This document shows, in pieces, positions 28,015 through 36,813 of a DNA stretch of 64,000 nucleotides; positions within the stretch are counted from its first letter, which is position 1, and every line of letters starts with the position of its first letter. The notes below the pieces were generated by a model that was not told the origin of the DNA, did not search any database, and saw only the letters and a list, made by a program, of their open reading frames with translations. This DNA is from Alphaproteobacteria bacterium. GTDB taxonomy: Bacteria; Pseudomonadota; Alphaproteobacteria; UBA8366; GCA-2717185. The stretch covers positions 17,808 through 81,807 of the forward strand of contig JBBDQU010000066.1 of the NCBI GenBank assembly GCA_040905865.1. The letters run 5' to 3'. Made by a program: the position numbers and the translations under genes.

Positions 28015-29055
28015 ATGAAACTGGGATTGATTCCGGCGGAATTCAGCGGTCGGTATACCATCGATATGGCGTTGGTCCGCGAAGCGGAAGACCTCGGTTT
28101 CGATTCGGTCTGGACGTCTGAATCCTGGGGGAACGATGCGGTAACCCCCGCATCCTGGATGCTGGCGCTGACAACCCGGCTGAAGGTGGGAACGGCGATC
28201 ATGCAGATGCCGTCCCGGACGCCGGCCATGGCGGCGATGACGGCCATGACGCTGCATGACCTGTCCGGCGGCCGGTTCATACTGGGTATCGGGCCTTCCG
28301 GGCCGCAGGTTATCGAAGGATGGCACGGTGTTCCGTTCGGCAAGCCGATCGCCCGCACCCGCGAATATATCGACATCGTCCGCGCCATTCTCGCGCGTGA
28401 AACGCCGCTTGAGCATGACGGCGCGCATTACCAGATACCCTATCGGGGCGCGGGCGCTACCGGCCTGGGCAAGCCGTTACGCAGCATCATGCATGGCGAT
28501 CCCGCCCTGAAAATCTATACAGCGGCGATTACGCCCGCCGGACTTCGCGTCGCCGCCGAAAAGGCGGATGGCGTATTCCCCATCTTCATGGACCCGGAAA
28601 AATTCAATGTTCTGGAAACGCCGTTGAACGAGGGCTTCGCGGCGGCGGGCCACGGCAAAACACTCGATAACTTCGATCTGGCGCCATTTGTCGCCATACA
28701 GGTCGGGAACGACCTGGATGCCTGCCGGTTGCCGATCAAGCAGAACATGGCGCTCTATATCGGCGGCATGGGGGCGCGCGACAAAAATTTCTATAACGAT
28801 TATGCTGGAAAGCTGGGTTACGAAGCCGCCGCTGCAAAAATTCAGGACCTTTTCCTGGCCGGAAAAAGAGCTGACGCAGTAGCTGCTGTCCCCGATTCGC
28901 TTGTCGATGCCGTGGCGCTGGTCGGTCCAAGGGAACGTATCGTCGAACGTCTGTCCGTCTGGAAAGACGCGGCGGCAAGAGGCCAGGTCACAACCCTGGT
29001 CGCACGACGCCCCTCCCGGGAGGCAATGCGGATCCTTGCGGAGACGCTGCTTTAA
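28015..29055 (+). CDS. LLM-class flavin-dependent oxidoreductase
   Basis: A 346-residue luciferase-like monooxygenase with a TIM-barrel pattern: MKLGLIPAEFSG, AEDLGFDSVWTSESWGNDA, LKVGTAIMQMPSRTPAM, and the flavin-binding LSGGRFILGIGPSGPQVIEGW. It resembles the F420-dependent-type Rv3520c subgroup, but whether FMN or F420 is used cannot be read here. A paralogue of the same subgroup lies at 30621 on the other strand with the MFS transporter between them. Substrate unknown. Confidence 0.88.
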   Translation: MKLGLIPAEFSGRYTIDMALVREAEDLGFDSVWTSESWGNDAVTPASWMLALTTRLKVGTAIMQMPSRTPAMAAMTAMTLHDLSGGRFILGIGPSGPQVIEGWHGVPFGKPIARTREYIDIVRAILARETPLEHDGAHYQIPYRGAGATGLGKPLRSIMHGDPALKIYTAAITPAGLRVAAEKADGVFPIFMDPEKFNVLETPLNEGFAAAGHGKTLDNFDLAPFVAIQVGNDLDACRLPIKQNMALYIGGMGARDKNFYNDYAGKLGYEAAAAKIQDLFLAGKRADAVAAVPDSLVDAVALVGPRERIVERLSVWKDAAARGQVTTLVARRPSREAMRILAETLL

Positions 29056-29151
29056 CCGGGCAAGCGGACATCGCCCGGAAAAATCGCCTTTTCCGCCACA
29101 ACCTCGACCGCCACCAAAGATAGCGAAAATGGAAACTTGCTCGTAAATAGA

Positions 29152-29166
29152 TTGACCTGCGGTCAA
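29152..29166. promoter_or_regulatory. Perfect palindrome TTGACC-N3-GGTCAA
   Basis: A 6-3-6 inverted repeat lies 68-82 bases upstream of the MFS transporter start codon, a usual place for a repressor operator. The spacing does not fit FNR. No cognate regulator gene is adjacent. Confidence 0.45.
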
Positions 29167-29233
29167 AAAGCCGGACGATAGCAGAATCGTTGGCTGGAAT
29201 TCCGGCCGATCACAAAGCCGGTTTTCAACGCCT

Positions 29234-30478
29234 GTGCAACACGTCGAAATACCGTTTGAGGTTGAAACCCATTCCTATCGCTGGATAGTGCTGGGCGGCG
29301 TCTGGCTGCTCTATTTCAGTTTCGGCCTGATCGCCGCCGGCATGGCGCCGATCGTGCAACCGATAAGCGCCGAACTGGGTCTCGACTATGCCCAAATGGG
29401 CTTCATCATGGGCGCGTGGCCCCTGCTCTATATCGTCTCGGCGATACCCTGCGGCACGCTTCTGGACCGAATCGGCCCGGGACGCGCGCTGCTGATCGGC
29501 ATAGCATTCATTGCCGCGTCCGGCGCGTTGCGCGGCGCGGCTACCGGAGAGTACAGCCTGTTCCTTGCCGTCGCCGTTTTTGGCATGGGGGGCCCGATAA
29601 TATCGGTCGGCGCGCCCAAACTGGTCAGCCTGTGGTTTGCATCGGCGGAACGCGGGCTGGCAATGGGGATATATATGACGGGGGCCAGCCTCGGCGCGGT
29701 GTCCGGTGTGGCGTTGACCAATAGCGTATTCCTGCCGCTGATGAATGGCGACTGGCGCGCGGTCATGTTCTGTTACGCCGGATTCGCCATTGCGTGCGGC
29801 GCCGTATGGTTGCTGGTCAATCTGAACCTGACCTGTCGGTCCGTGGAGGGCCGGTGCGAACAGGTCACCCAAGCGTCATCGTTTGAAAACGTCACCGCTC
29901 TCTTGCGCCTGCCGTCGCTGCGCCTGGTCCTGCTATTGGGAATGGGCATCTTTTTCTTCAATCAGGCGCTGGGAAACTGGTTACCGGAAATCCTGCGCAG
30001 CCGGGGCATGGCGCCTGCCGAAGCCGGGTTCTGGGCCGCAGTTCCGACAGCAATCGGCATTATCGCCGCCCTGACAATTCCCCGCTTCGCCACCGGTAGC
30101 CGTCGCATTCCGATCCTGGCGCTGGTGTTCCTGTCGGCCGCGGGGGCGACATTGCTGCTGCGCGCCGACCCGGGTCCGATACTGCTCTCCGGGCTGATAC
30201 TTCAAGGCATTGCCCGCGGCGCCATGACGACGACAACGATGCTGCTGTTGATCGAACTTCCCGGCATCGACAGCCGGAAAACCGGTCTAGCGGGGGGAAT
30301 GTTCTTTTCCGCCGCCGAAATCGGCGGCGTGCTTGGCCCCGCGACGATCGGTTACGTCTCGCATGCGACGGGCGGATTTTCGATGCCGTTGTTCTTGATG
30401 ACAGTGGACGCCACCGTAATGCTGGTGTTGCTGTTCTTGCTCATGGGAACAATGCGCCGGACAGCGATACGACTGTAA
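29234..30478 (+). CDS. MFS transporter
   Basis: A 414-residue transporter with about twelve membrane helices. The motif A position reads GTLLDRIGPGRAL. It resembles the CynX/NarK-like nitrate/cyanate or organic-anion MFS proteins in general layout, but the substrate is not deducible. GTG 29234 is the only reasonable start. It stands between two paralogous LLM monooxygenases and may import their substrate; that is inference from position. Confidence 0.87.
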   Translation: MQHVEIPFEVETHSYRWIVLGGVWLLYFSFGLIAAGMAPIVQPISAELGLDYAQMGFIMGAWPLLYIVSAIPCGTLLDRIGPGRALLIGIAFIAASGALRGAATGEYSLFLAVAVFGMGGPIISVGAPKLVSLWFASAERGLAMGIYMTGASLGAVSGVALTNSVFLPLMNGDWRAVMFCYAGFAIACGAVWLLVNLNLTCRSVEGRCEQVTQASSFENVTALLRLPSLRLVLLLGMGIFFFNQALGNWLPEILRSRGMAPAEAGFWAAVPTAIGIIAALTIPRFATGSRRIPILALVFLSAAGATLLLRADPGPILLSGLILQGIARGAMTTTTMLLLIELPGIDSRKTGLAGGMFFSAAEIGGVLGPATIGYVSHATGGFSMPLFLMTVDATVMLVLLFLLMGTMRRTAIRL

Positions 30479-30482
30479 ATGA

Positions 30483-30527
30483 GGCGCCCCGGGCAGGGGA
30501 TCCGGGGGAGGGATTGTCCGGGGCGCC
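30483..30527. terminator. GC-rich inverted repeat after the MFS gene
   Basis: GGCGCCCCGGGCA (30483-30495) pairs with TGTCCGGGGCGCC (30515-30527) with one mismatch. It begins five bases after the MFS stop. The stem is strong but no T-run follows, so it is either a factor-assisted terminator or a 3'-end stabiliser. Confidence 0.5.
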
Positions 30528-30620
30528 AATGACGGTTGCCCGCCTATTATCGATTAAGATGGGGTCTCTTGCACCTCCTGCAAAGAGGTCGCCAAAAAAA
30601 TATACAATTAGATATTGCAG

Positions 30621-31670
30621 TCAGCGCCGTGGCGGATTCAGCCTTGCCGCTTCCGCCATCAGGGTGACCGCCGCATCCTGTTTGGTGCGCACCGTCAAAC
30701 CGGTAGCCTCGCATTCATCCCAGGCCTTGTAGCGCTGCCTGATGCGCGCCGGCGGCCCGACCAGCGCCTTGGCGTCGACCCATTCGTCGGGCACTGCTTC
30801 GGCGGCTTCCTGTTTGCGGCCGTCGAGATACAGTTCCTGAATCCGGTCGGCGGCGTCGGCATAGCCCCGGCGGATCATCATCTCCTTGTGGAAGTTCTTG
30901 TCCTTGTGGCCCATCCCGCCGATATACAGCGCCTCGCGCGGTTTCAGCCGGTCCAGCGCCGCCTGCACATCCTCGTCTATTTCCACATGCACCGAAGCCT
31001 GAATTTCGAAATTGTGGAATCCCTTGCCGTTGCCGGCCCGCTCGAACCCCTGCTCCAGCCAGCCCCTGTATTCGTGGAAGGTGCCGGGCGCGTATCCCAG
31101 CGGGATCCAGCCATCGGCGATTTCGCCGGTCAGGCGGACAGTCGCTTCGTTGCCCGATCCGATATAAATGGGAATATCCGGATTCATGTGCAGGATGGAT
31201 TGCAGCGGCTTGCCGACGCCCAGCGCACCCTCACCGGTATAGGGCAGGCTGATCTGCTTGCCGTCATGGGTGACGGGCGCTTCGCGGCGGAATACCTGGC
31301 GCATGATCGCGACGTAATCCTTCAGCCAGTAATAGGGGCGGCCCCAGGGCTGTCCGTACCAGCCTTCGACGATCTGCGGACCGGAAACGCCCAGGCCGGC
31401 AATGAACCGCCCGCCGCCCGCCATGGCGTCGATGGTGCCTGCGCTCATCGCCGCATTCGCGGGCGACCGGGCCGATACCTGCATGATGGCGGTACCCAGC
31501 TTGATGCGCGACGTCACCGCCGCCAGATAGGCCAGCGGCGTGACCGCGTCCGACCCGTAAGCCTCCGCCGTCCAGACCGAGTCGTAACCCAGCCGTTCGG
31601 CAAGTTGCACACGCTCGACCGGCAGTTCCATGGTGGGGCCGGAATATCCGACGGAAAGGCCCAGTTTCAT
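30621..31670 (-). CDS. LLM-class flavin-dependent oxidoreductase
   Basis: A 349-residue luciferase-like monooxygenase: MKLGLSVGYSGPTMELP, AERLGYDSVWTAEAYGSDAV, IKLGTAIMQVSARSPA, GGGRFIAGLGVSGPQIVEGWYG and a shared C-terminal stretch EALYIGGMGHKDKNFH, also present as ALYIGGMGARDKNFY in the protein at 28015. The two are clear paralogues. The oxaloacetate-decarboxylase-like gene lies 16 bases upstream on the same strand, so the two are probably one transcript. Confidence 0.88.
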   Translation of the reverse strand: MKLGLSVGYSGPTMELPVERVQLAERLGYDSVWTAEAYGSDAVTPLAYLAAVTSRIKLGTAIMQVSARSPANAAMSAGTIDAMAGGGRFIAGLGVSGPQIVEGWYGQPWGRPYYWLKDYVAIMRQVFRREAPVTHDGKQISLPYTGEGALGVGKPLQSILHMNPDIPIYIGSGNEATVRLTGEIADGWIPLGYAPGTFHEYRGWLEQGFERAGNGKGFHNFEIQASVHVEIDEDVQAALDRLKPREALYIGGMGHKDKNFHKEMMIRRGYADAADRIQELYLDGRKQEAAEAVPDEWVDAKALVGPPARIRQRYKAWDECEATGLTVRTKQDAAVTLMAEAARLNPPRR

Positions 31671-31686
31671 GCCCTTTTCCTTCGCG

Positions 31687-32550
31687 TCAGCTACTCTTGA
31701 GCCAGTTGGCGGACTGCTGCTTGTATTCGGCGGCGCGGGTGACCTGGTCCATCAGCTCCCTGCCGGCAACGCCCTTCAGTTCCTTCGGCGGCGTACCGTC
31801 GCGCAGCGCCTTCAGCGTATTGTAAACCGCCTGCACCCCCGCCATGATCGGCATATGCCCCTGCAGGGCGATCCGGACACCTCGCGCGCCGAGGTATTCC
31901 TTGTCGCTCAACGCATCGTTGATGCTGCCGAGAAAGATCGGGATATTGAGCGCTTCGGAAATCGCATCCAGCTGATCGCGGGTGTTGACGCCGGTGAAGA
32001 ATACGGCATCGACGCCCGCCGCTTCATAGGCCTTGCCCCGGGCGATCGCGTCTTCCAGTCCTGTGATGGAAACAGCACTGGTGCGTCCCGCGATGACGAG
32101 GTTCGGGTCCTGGCGCCCGGCGAGCGCCGCCTTCATCTTGCCGACGCCTTCATCGATGGAAATCATCGTCTGGCCGCTGGCGCCGTAGGGCGTGGGCAGG
32201 ACAGTGTCTTCGATCGTCATGCCCGCGACGCCGGCGGTCTCCAGTTCCTCCACCGTGCGTTTCACGCTCAGTGCATTGCCGTAGCCATGATCCGCATCCA
32301 CCATCAGCGACAGGTTCCCGGCGCGGTTGACCCGGTAGGCCTGCGCCGCGAATTCGGTCAGGGTAAGGACGATCAGGTCGGGGGCGCCGAGCACGGAAAG
32401 CGAACCGGTGGATCCCGCGAGCATGCCGACCTCGAATCCCAGATCCTCGGCTATCCGCGCGGAAATGGCGTCGTAGACGGATCCCGGATGAACGCATTTG
32501 TCGCCATTGATAAGTTTCCGAAATCGCTCACGTCTGTCGGTCCAGTTCAT
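31687..32550 (-). CDS. Oxaloacetate decarboxylase-like enzyme (isocitrate lyase/PEP mutase superfamily)
   Basis: A 287-residue TIM-barrel protein with the superfamily metal site in LMVDADHGYGNALSVKRTVEE and MTIEDTVLPTPYG. These match my memory of Pseudomonas PA4872, which decarboxylates oxaloacetate, better than isocitrate lyase, since the KKCGH loop is absent. ATG 32550 (MNWTDRRERF) fits; a longer start at 32571 adds a poor extension. Its leader carries a terminator-like hairpin. Confidence 0.8.
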   Translation of the reverse strand: MNWTDRRERFRKLINGDKCVHPGSVYDAISARIAEDLGFEVGMLAGSTGSLSVLGAPDLIVLTLTEFAAQAYRVNRAGNLSLMVDADHGYGNALSVKRTVEELETAGVAGMTIEDTVLPTPYGASGQTMISIDEGVGKMKAALAGRQDPNLVIAGRTSAVSITGLEDAIARGKAYEAAGVDAVFFTGVNTRDQLDAISEALNIPIFLGSINDALSDKEYLGARGVRIALQGHMPIMAGVQAVYNTLKALRDGTPPKELKGVAGRELMDQVTRAAEYKQQSANWLKSS

Positions 32551-32575
32551 CTGTCGGCCTCTCCCGTCCATGTTG

Positions 32576-32605
32576 CAAAAACATCGCCTTTCATAACGGC
32601 GATGT
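32576..32605 (-). promoter_or_regulatory. Terminator-like hairpin in the 5' leader of the decarboxylase-like gene
   Basis: On the minus strand ACATCGCC and GGCGATGT form a perfect 8-bp stem with a 9-base loop. The last TTs of the stem run into a T5 tract, about 25 bases before the start codon at 32550. This is the form of an attenuator. It could instead be a chance palindrome in the divergent promoter region shared with cinA. Confidence 0.4.
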
Positions 32606-32764
32606 CATTCGGGCTGCACGTTATCACCCGAATTCAGCGCAAACCAGTGCCGTGCCGCACCGGCCCGCTTGGCGCTTGCCGCTACCCCGCCGCATCCATT
32701 ACGGTTGCGCTGCGGCGGACGGTTCTGTCCGGTTGCGACAATCGGAAATCAGGGGGGCTGCGGG

Positions 32765-33973
32765 ATGCGTTGTGAGGTCGTCGCTATCGGTACGGAACTG
32801 CTGCTGGGGCAGATTGTCGATACAAATTCGGCATGGATCGGTGAACAACTGGCGCTGGCCGGGATCGATTCGCTGTACCAGACCAAGGTCGGCGACAATT
32901 TCGATCGCATGGTGTCGACCATCCGTCACGCGCTGGAACGCAGCGATGCAGTGATCTGCTGCGGCGGGCTGGGGCCGACCCAGGACGATATCACCCGCGA
33001 GGTCATCGCCCATATCATGGGAGTGCCGCTGGAGCGCGACGAGACCATTGTCCAGAAAATCCGGGATTATTTCGAAGGGCGCGGCCGGCCGATGGCGGAA
33101 AACAACAAGCGGCAGGCCGATATCCCGGTTGGTGCGTCGATCATCGCGCAGATGCCCGGCACGGCCCCGGGCCTTGTGGCGCCCGTTGGAAACAAGGTCA
33201 TCTACGCGACCCCCGGCGTGCCGCGCGAAATGCATGAAATGATGCTGGGGACGATTCTGCCCGACCTGCAGCGCCGTTCCGGCCTTGCCTCGGTGATCCG
33301 CAGCCGCGTCATCCGCACCTGGGGCAACAGCGAATCCGGCCTCGCCGAGGTTCTCGCCGACCGGATCACGGAGCTGGATACCATCGGCAATCCGACGCTG
33401 GCGTTCCAGGCGAGCGGTATCGAAGGCATCAAGGTCCGCATTACCGCCAAGACGGGCGATGAGGCGACAGCGAAGAAGATACTGGATGAGGAAGAGGCCC
33501 GTATCCGCGCCATGCTGGGGAACATCATCTTCGGACTCGACGACGAGTCGATGGAATCCGTTGTCCTCCAACGATTGCGGGCGCGCGGACTGACGCTGGC
33601 CGCGGCGGAAGCGATTACCGGCGGCGTCCTGGTGGAGCGCATGAGTACGCTGGACCCCGCCATGGCGACTTTCCGCGGCGCCATGATATCCGCCCGCTTC
33701 GACGATGCGGCGTCCTATGGTATATCCGGCGCGGAACGGGCCAAAAGATCGGCGCGCTTTGTCCGGGACGAATTCGAAACCGATATCGGTATTACCGTCA
33801 ACCTGGCGCAGGAAGGGGAAGGCGAGCGCCCGAACACCGCCTTCCTGCATATCGCGACGAAGGACCACGATTTCGGCATGGCGACGACCCTGCCCGGCGA
33901 CCGCTACAGGCTGCGTACCTTCGGGGTCATTGAACTGCTGAACTACCTGCGCAAGACCCTCGACGCGCAATAA
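32765..33973 (+). CDS. CinA-like protein with MoCF domain and divergent C-terminal domain
   Basis: The 402 residues start MRCEVVAIGTELLLGQIVDTNS, the CinA N-terminal molybdopterin-binding-like (COG1058) domain, with GGLGPTQDDITREV near residue 70. The C-terminal domain should carry AESCTGG of nicotinamide-nucleotide amidase (PncC). Here the site reads AEAITGG, with Ala283 where the conserved serine would be, and the following region is also divergent. The N-terminal ADP-ribose pyrophosphatase-type activity may remain while the amidase is probably lost. Its neighbours are unrelated metabolic genes. Confidence 0.85.
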   Translation: MRCEVVAIGTELLLGQIVDTNSAWIGEQLALAGIDSLYQTKVGDNFDRMVSTIRHALERSDAVICCGGLGPTQDDITREVIAHIMGVPLERDETIVQKIRDYFEGRGRPMAENNKRQADIPVGASIIAQMPGTAPGLVAPVGNKVIYATPGVPREMHEMMLGTILPDLQRRSGLASVIRSRVIRTWGNSESGLAEVLADRITELDTIGNPTLAFQASGIEGIKVRITAKTGDEATAKKILDEEEARIRAMLGNIIFGLDDESMESVVLQRLRARGLTLAAAEAITGGVLVERMSTLDPAMATFRGAMISARFDDAASYGISGAERAKRSARFVRDEFETDIGITVNLAQEGEGERPNTAFLHIATKDHDFGMATTLPGDRYRLRTFGVIELLNYLRKTLDAQ

Positions 33974-33976
33974 ACC

Positions 33977-34915
33977 CTACCAGCCCAGGTCGCTGCGGAT
34001 TTTCGCGAATTGTTCGAGCTGCCTTTCGCCGTCTCCGGCAAAGCGCAGCACAAAATATTCAACCCCGGCATCGGCGTATCCGGCCAGCCATTCCGCCGCA
34101 CCCGCGGCTGATCCCGCATAGATCGCGGAGCGCTTTTTCATAACCTCCGGCGGGCGGTTGTAATAATGCTCGAAGAAGGTATCGAGCCGTTCGACGGCGC
34201 GGGCTTCAGTTTCGTCCAGGGTCACCGTCACGTAGCAGGCGCCGGTGACGTCTGCCGGGTTGCGTCCGGCTTCTTTCGCAAACGCCTGAACTTTTCCGAA
34301 ATCGGCCTCCCAGCCCGCCGCGGTCGGGGTGGACGGGAACCAGCCGTCGAATTCGCCGCCGGCACGCTTCATCGCGGCCTCGACCGAACCGCCGATCCAG
34401 ATCGGCGGCCCGCCGGGGCGCGACGGCGTCGGGGCCAGCACGCCCTGCCGGACCGGCCAGCGACCGTCCCAGTCGACCGGCTCACCGGTCCACAGCGCCC
34501 GGCACAGGCGCAGCCCTTCCAGCATCGTGCCGACGCGCTTTTCGAAGGGGACGCTGGCGGCGGCAAATTCCGCGCGGATATTGGGCACGTCCGTCGCGAT
34601 GCCGACGCCAAGGATCAGCCGGCCTTCGGATATCTGGTCGACCGTGGCAACCTGATGGGCCAGCATGACCGGGTTGCGCAGCGCCGGTAACAACACGGCG
34701 GTGCCGAGTTCGACATGCTTTGTCCGCGCGGCGACACCGGCCAGCAGCGAGATCGGTTCGTGACGGGGACGCGCCAGCACCGAATCGCCGACCCAGATGG
34801 AATCATAGCCAAGGTCTTCTGCTTTTTCGGCCGCGGCCAGCATGGACGCGACTTCCGGCCTGCCTTCCATGATCCGTTCGCGGGTTGGCAGCAGGTAGCC
34901 GAGCTTCGGAGCCAT
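33977..34915 (-). CDS. LLM-class flavin-dependent oxidoreductase
   Basis: A 312-residue luciferase-like protein of another subgroup than the two upstream: KLGYLLPTRERIMEGR, EDLGYDSIWVGDSVLARPRHEP, LGTAVLLPALRNPVMLAHQ, EGRLILGVGIATD and PPIWIGGSVEAAMKRAG. These are typical of F420-type oxidoreductases annotated in soil and marine bacteria. Cofactor and substrate are unknown. It converges on the cinA-like gene with three bases between stops, and the rhodanese gene lies upstream on the same strand. Confidence 0.87.
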   Translation of the reverse strand: MAPKLGYLLPTRERIMEGRPEVASMLAAAEKAEDLGYDSIWVGDSVLARPRHEPISLLAGVAARTKHVELGTAVLLPALRNPVMLAHQVATVDQISEGRLILGVGIATDVPNIRAEFAAASVPFEKRVGTMLEGLRLCRALWTGEPVDWDGRWPVRQGVLAPTPSRPGGPPIWIGGSVEAAMKRAGGEFDGWFPSTPTAAGWEADFGKVQAFAKEAGRNPADVTGACYVTVTLDETEARAVERLDTFFEHYYNRPPEVMKKRSAIYAGSAAGAAEWLAGYADAGVEYFVLRFAGDGERQLEQFAKIRSDLGW

Positions 34916-34945
34916 GGCGAATTCCTCGTATTGGTTGCGGTTGCC

Positions 34946-35365
34946 CTATTCTTGCCGGGCGGGACTGTCCGGTCCAGCCGTGAAGGCAAATCCTTCATCG
35001 GCCCATCCGGTCATCCCGCCGATCATTTCCTTCACCGGGCGGCCCAGCCGCGCCAGGCGGAGCGCCGCCCTGTTGGCGCCGTTGCAATGCGGTCCGGCGC
35101 AGTAGACGACAAACAGCGTCTCCGGGGGCCATTCCGCCATGCGACGCTCCGTCATCTTGCCATGCGGCAGGTTGACGGCGCCGGGAATATGGGATTTTGC
35201 GAACAGGGCCGGGCTGCGCACATCCAGCAGCACGAAATCCGCCACGCCGCGCGCCATGCTGTCCTGAACGTCCCAGCAATCGGTTTCAAATGCCAGCCGC
35301 GCCTCGAAATGGCGCAGGGCATCGGACGACGGCGCGGCCGGAATTTCCGATACGGGGCTTGCCAT
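34946..35365 (-). CDS. Rhodanese-like domain protein
   Basis: A single-domain 139-residue rhodanese: FVLLDVRSPALFAKSHIPGAVNLPH is the family core, and VVYCAGPHCNGANRAAL carries the catalytic cysteine loop. The domain ends in GGMTGWADEGF. ATG 35365 has GAGGAG at ideal spacing. Such proteins move sulfane sulfur or act as sensors. It is 30 bases upstream of the LLM gene on the same strand. Confidence 0.88.
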   Translation of the reverse strand: MASPVSEIPAAPSSDALRHFEARLAFETDCWDVQDSMARGVADFVLLDVRSPALFAKSHIPGAVNLPHGKMTERRMAEWPPETLFVVYCAGPHCNGANRAALRLARLGRPVKEMIGGMTGWADEGFAFTAGPDSPARQE

Positions 35366-35565
35366 GGGCATCTCCTCAAAGCCAGTGAATTCGTCGAACA
35401 CACATACCCGACCTTGTGGTTGTGTGCCAGCCAGCGGCAGCGGCGTTCAATGCGGTTAGCGGTTGTAGGCTCGCGCTATCTGGAATAGAAAGTCGTCGAT
35501 GGGGCCATATATTCAAATAAGTCACACAAATATCGACGTGTGCGGGAACGGTTGCGGGCGCAAAA

Positions 35566-36264
35566 ATGGACCAGGAGAATATGGCAAAGGGTAAGGTTGA
35601 AGCACCTGTTGAAGTATATGACGATATGTATGAAAGCGAAACAGCATACAGCCGTCCATACAACAAGTCCCTATATTACCCTATGTTTCTGAAAGTACTG
35701 GAAGAGTTAAAGCGGCTTTCCACGACAAACGTCCTTGAAGTCGGATGTGGCGGCGGCATTTTCGCGCAAATGCTTATCGAGCACTCGGATATTCAGTATC
35801 GAGGCTTCGATTTCAGCGTGAACGGCATTAAAAAAGCCATGGAACGGAATGCGGGATCCGATTTGTTTTCGATCGGAAACGCGCTGGATGAGGCTAGTTA
35901 TTTCGGACCATTTGATACGATTGTCTGCACTGAAGTTCTTGAGCATATTGAACGCGATCTGGATGTCGTGCGTCTATGGCCACACGGCGTTAATTGCGTC
36001 TGCAGCGTCCCCAACTTTGACTACCCCACACACGTCAGGGTTTTTAAAGATGAAAGCGACGTGTTAAATCGGTATGGAGAACTGATCGACATCGACAGCA
36101 TTACTCGGGTTGCCCGGCCATTATTTAAGGGTCAGACATTGCAAGGATACTTTCAGGAGTTGCGCTGGAAACGCGATAAGCCTGCACGTTTTCTGGCGAT
36201 GCTTGGATACAAGGTATTCGAGAATTACGCGGGGTGGTTCGTTTTTTCGGGCAAAAGAAAATAG
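35566..36264 (+). CDS. Class I SAM-dependent methyltransferase, low GC
   Basis: The 232-residue protein has the methyltransferase motif I LEVGCGGGIFAQML near residue 60, followed by YRGFDFSVNGIKKA (motif II) and TIVCTEVLEHIERD (motif IV). Codon use is clearly more AT-rich than in every neighbour (about 40 % GC in its first line, near 50 % overall by eye), suggesting recent transfer. ATG 35566 or ATG 35581 could start it; AGGAG precedes the second by three bases. Target molecule unknown; similar proteins modify surface sugars or natural products. Confidence 0.83.
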   Translation: MDQENMAKGKVEAPVEVYDDMYESETAYSRPYNKSLYYPMFLKVLEELKRLSTTNVLEVGCGGGIFAQMLIEHSDIQYRGFDFSVNGIKKAMERNAGSDLFSIGNALDEASYFGPFDTIVCTEVLEHIERDLDVVRLWPHGVNCVCSVPNFDYPTHVRVFKDESDVLNRYGELIDIDSITRVARPLFKGQTLQGYFQELRWKRDKPARFLAMLGYKVFENYAGWFVFSGKRK

Positions 36265-36321
36265 CTGTATGGAAAGCGTGGACAGTGATGGTATTGCCTG
36301 ACTGTTGCCGCGCAGACGGCT

Positions 36322-36681
36322 CTACTCTTCCGGACCCAGCAGGATGAAGATCGAATGTCGCAATTGGCCGGTCACCGATTTCGACAAATGCCCCTTGCCC
36401 GTCGTGTCCTCGACCAGAATCACCTCGCCGGCGCCGATTTCCCGAACCTCTCCGTCACTCGCGGTGATCTGCACGCCGGCATCCAGATTGACGATATATT
36501 GCCGCCAGGGCGCTGGATGCCAGTCGAGGTCGTAGTCACCCGGTGTCTCGCGGAAGATGATGCATTCTACCGGTATCCTGTCCGAAAGCCGGCTCGTGCG
36601 CCGCTTTGACGTCCACTCGACCTCGATATCGCGAAAATGCGATTCGCCATTTTCGTCCGCGTAAATATTGTGAATCCGCAT
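36322..36681 (-). CDS. Small cupin-domain protein
   Basis: A 119-residue single-domain protein with a beta-barrel pattern: a first motif around DYDLDWHPAPWRQYIVNLDAG and a second EIGAGEVILVEDTTGKGHLSKSV. The metal-binding histidines are partly kept (WHPA, KGH). It resembles small cupins often annotated as hypothetical. ATG 36681 is preceded by GGGGGA; a start at 36693 adds four residues. Function unknown. Confidence 0.78.
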   Translation of the reverse strand: MRIHNIYADENGESHFRDIEVEWTSKRRTSRLSDRIPVECIIFRETPGDYDLDWHPAPWRQYIVNLDAGVQITASDGEVREIGAGEVILVEDTTGKGHLSKSVTGQLRHSIFILLGPEE

Positions 36682-36813
36682 GGTTTCCCCCAAAGACCGA
36701 TTTTCCGTTCCCGCGACGTTAACAGGCAGCTTTCGGCTTACCTATGCCCGGTCCGCAAGATGCGCCGTACAGCAACCGTGCGGACCTGCCGTAAGATCGC
36801 CAAAGCCTGCGAT

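Noticed and set aside
30540..30600. An intrinsic terminator before the second LLM gene's stop
   Set aside because: CTCTTGCA and TGCAAAGAG pair and an A7 run follows, but the geometry is wrong for a terminator on either strand.
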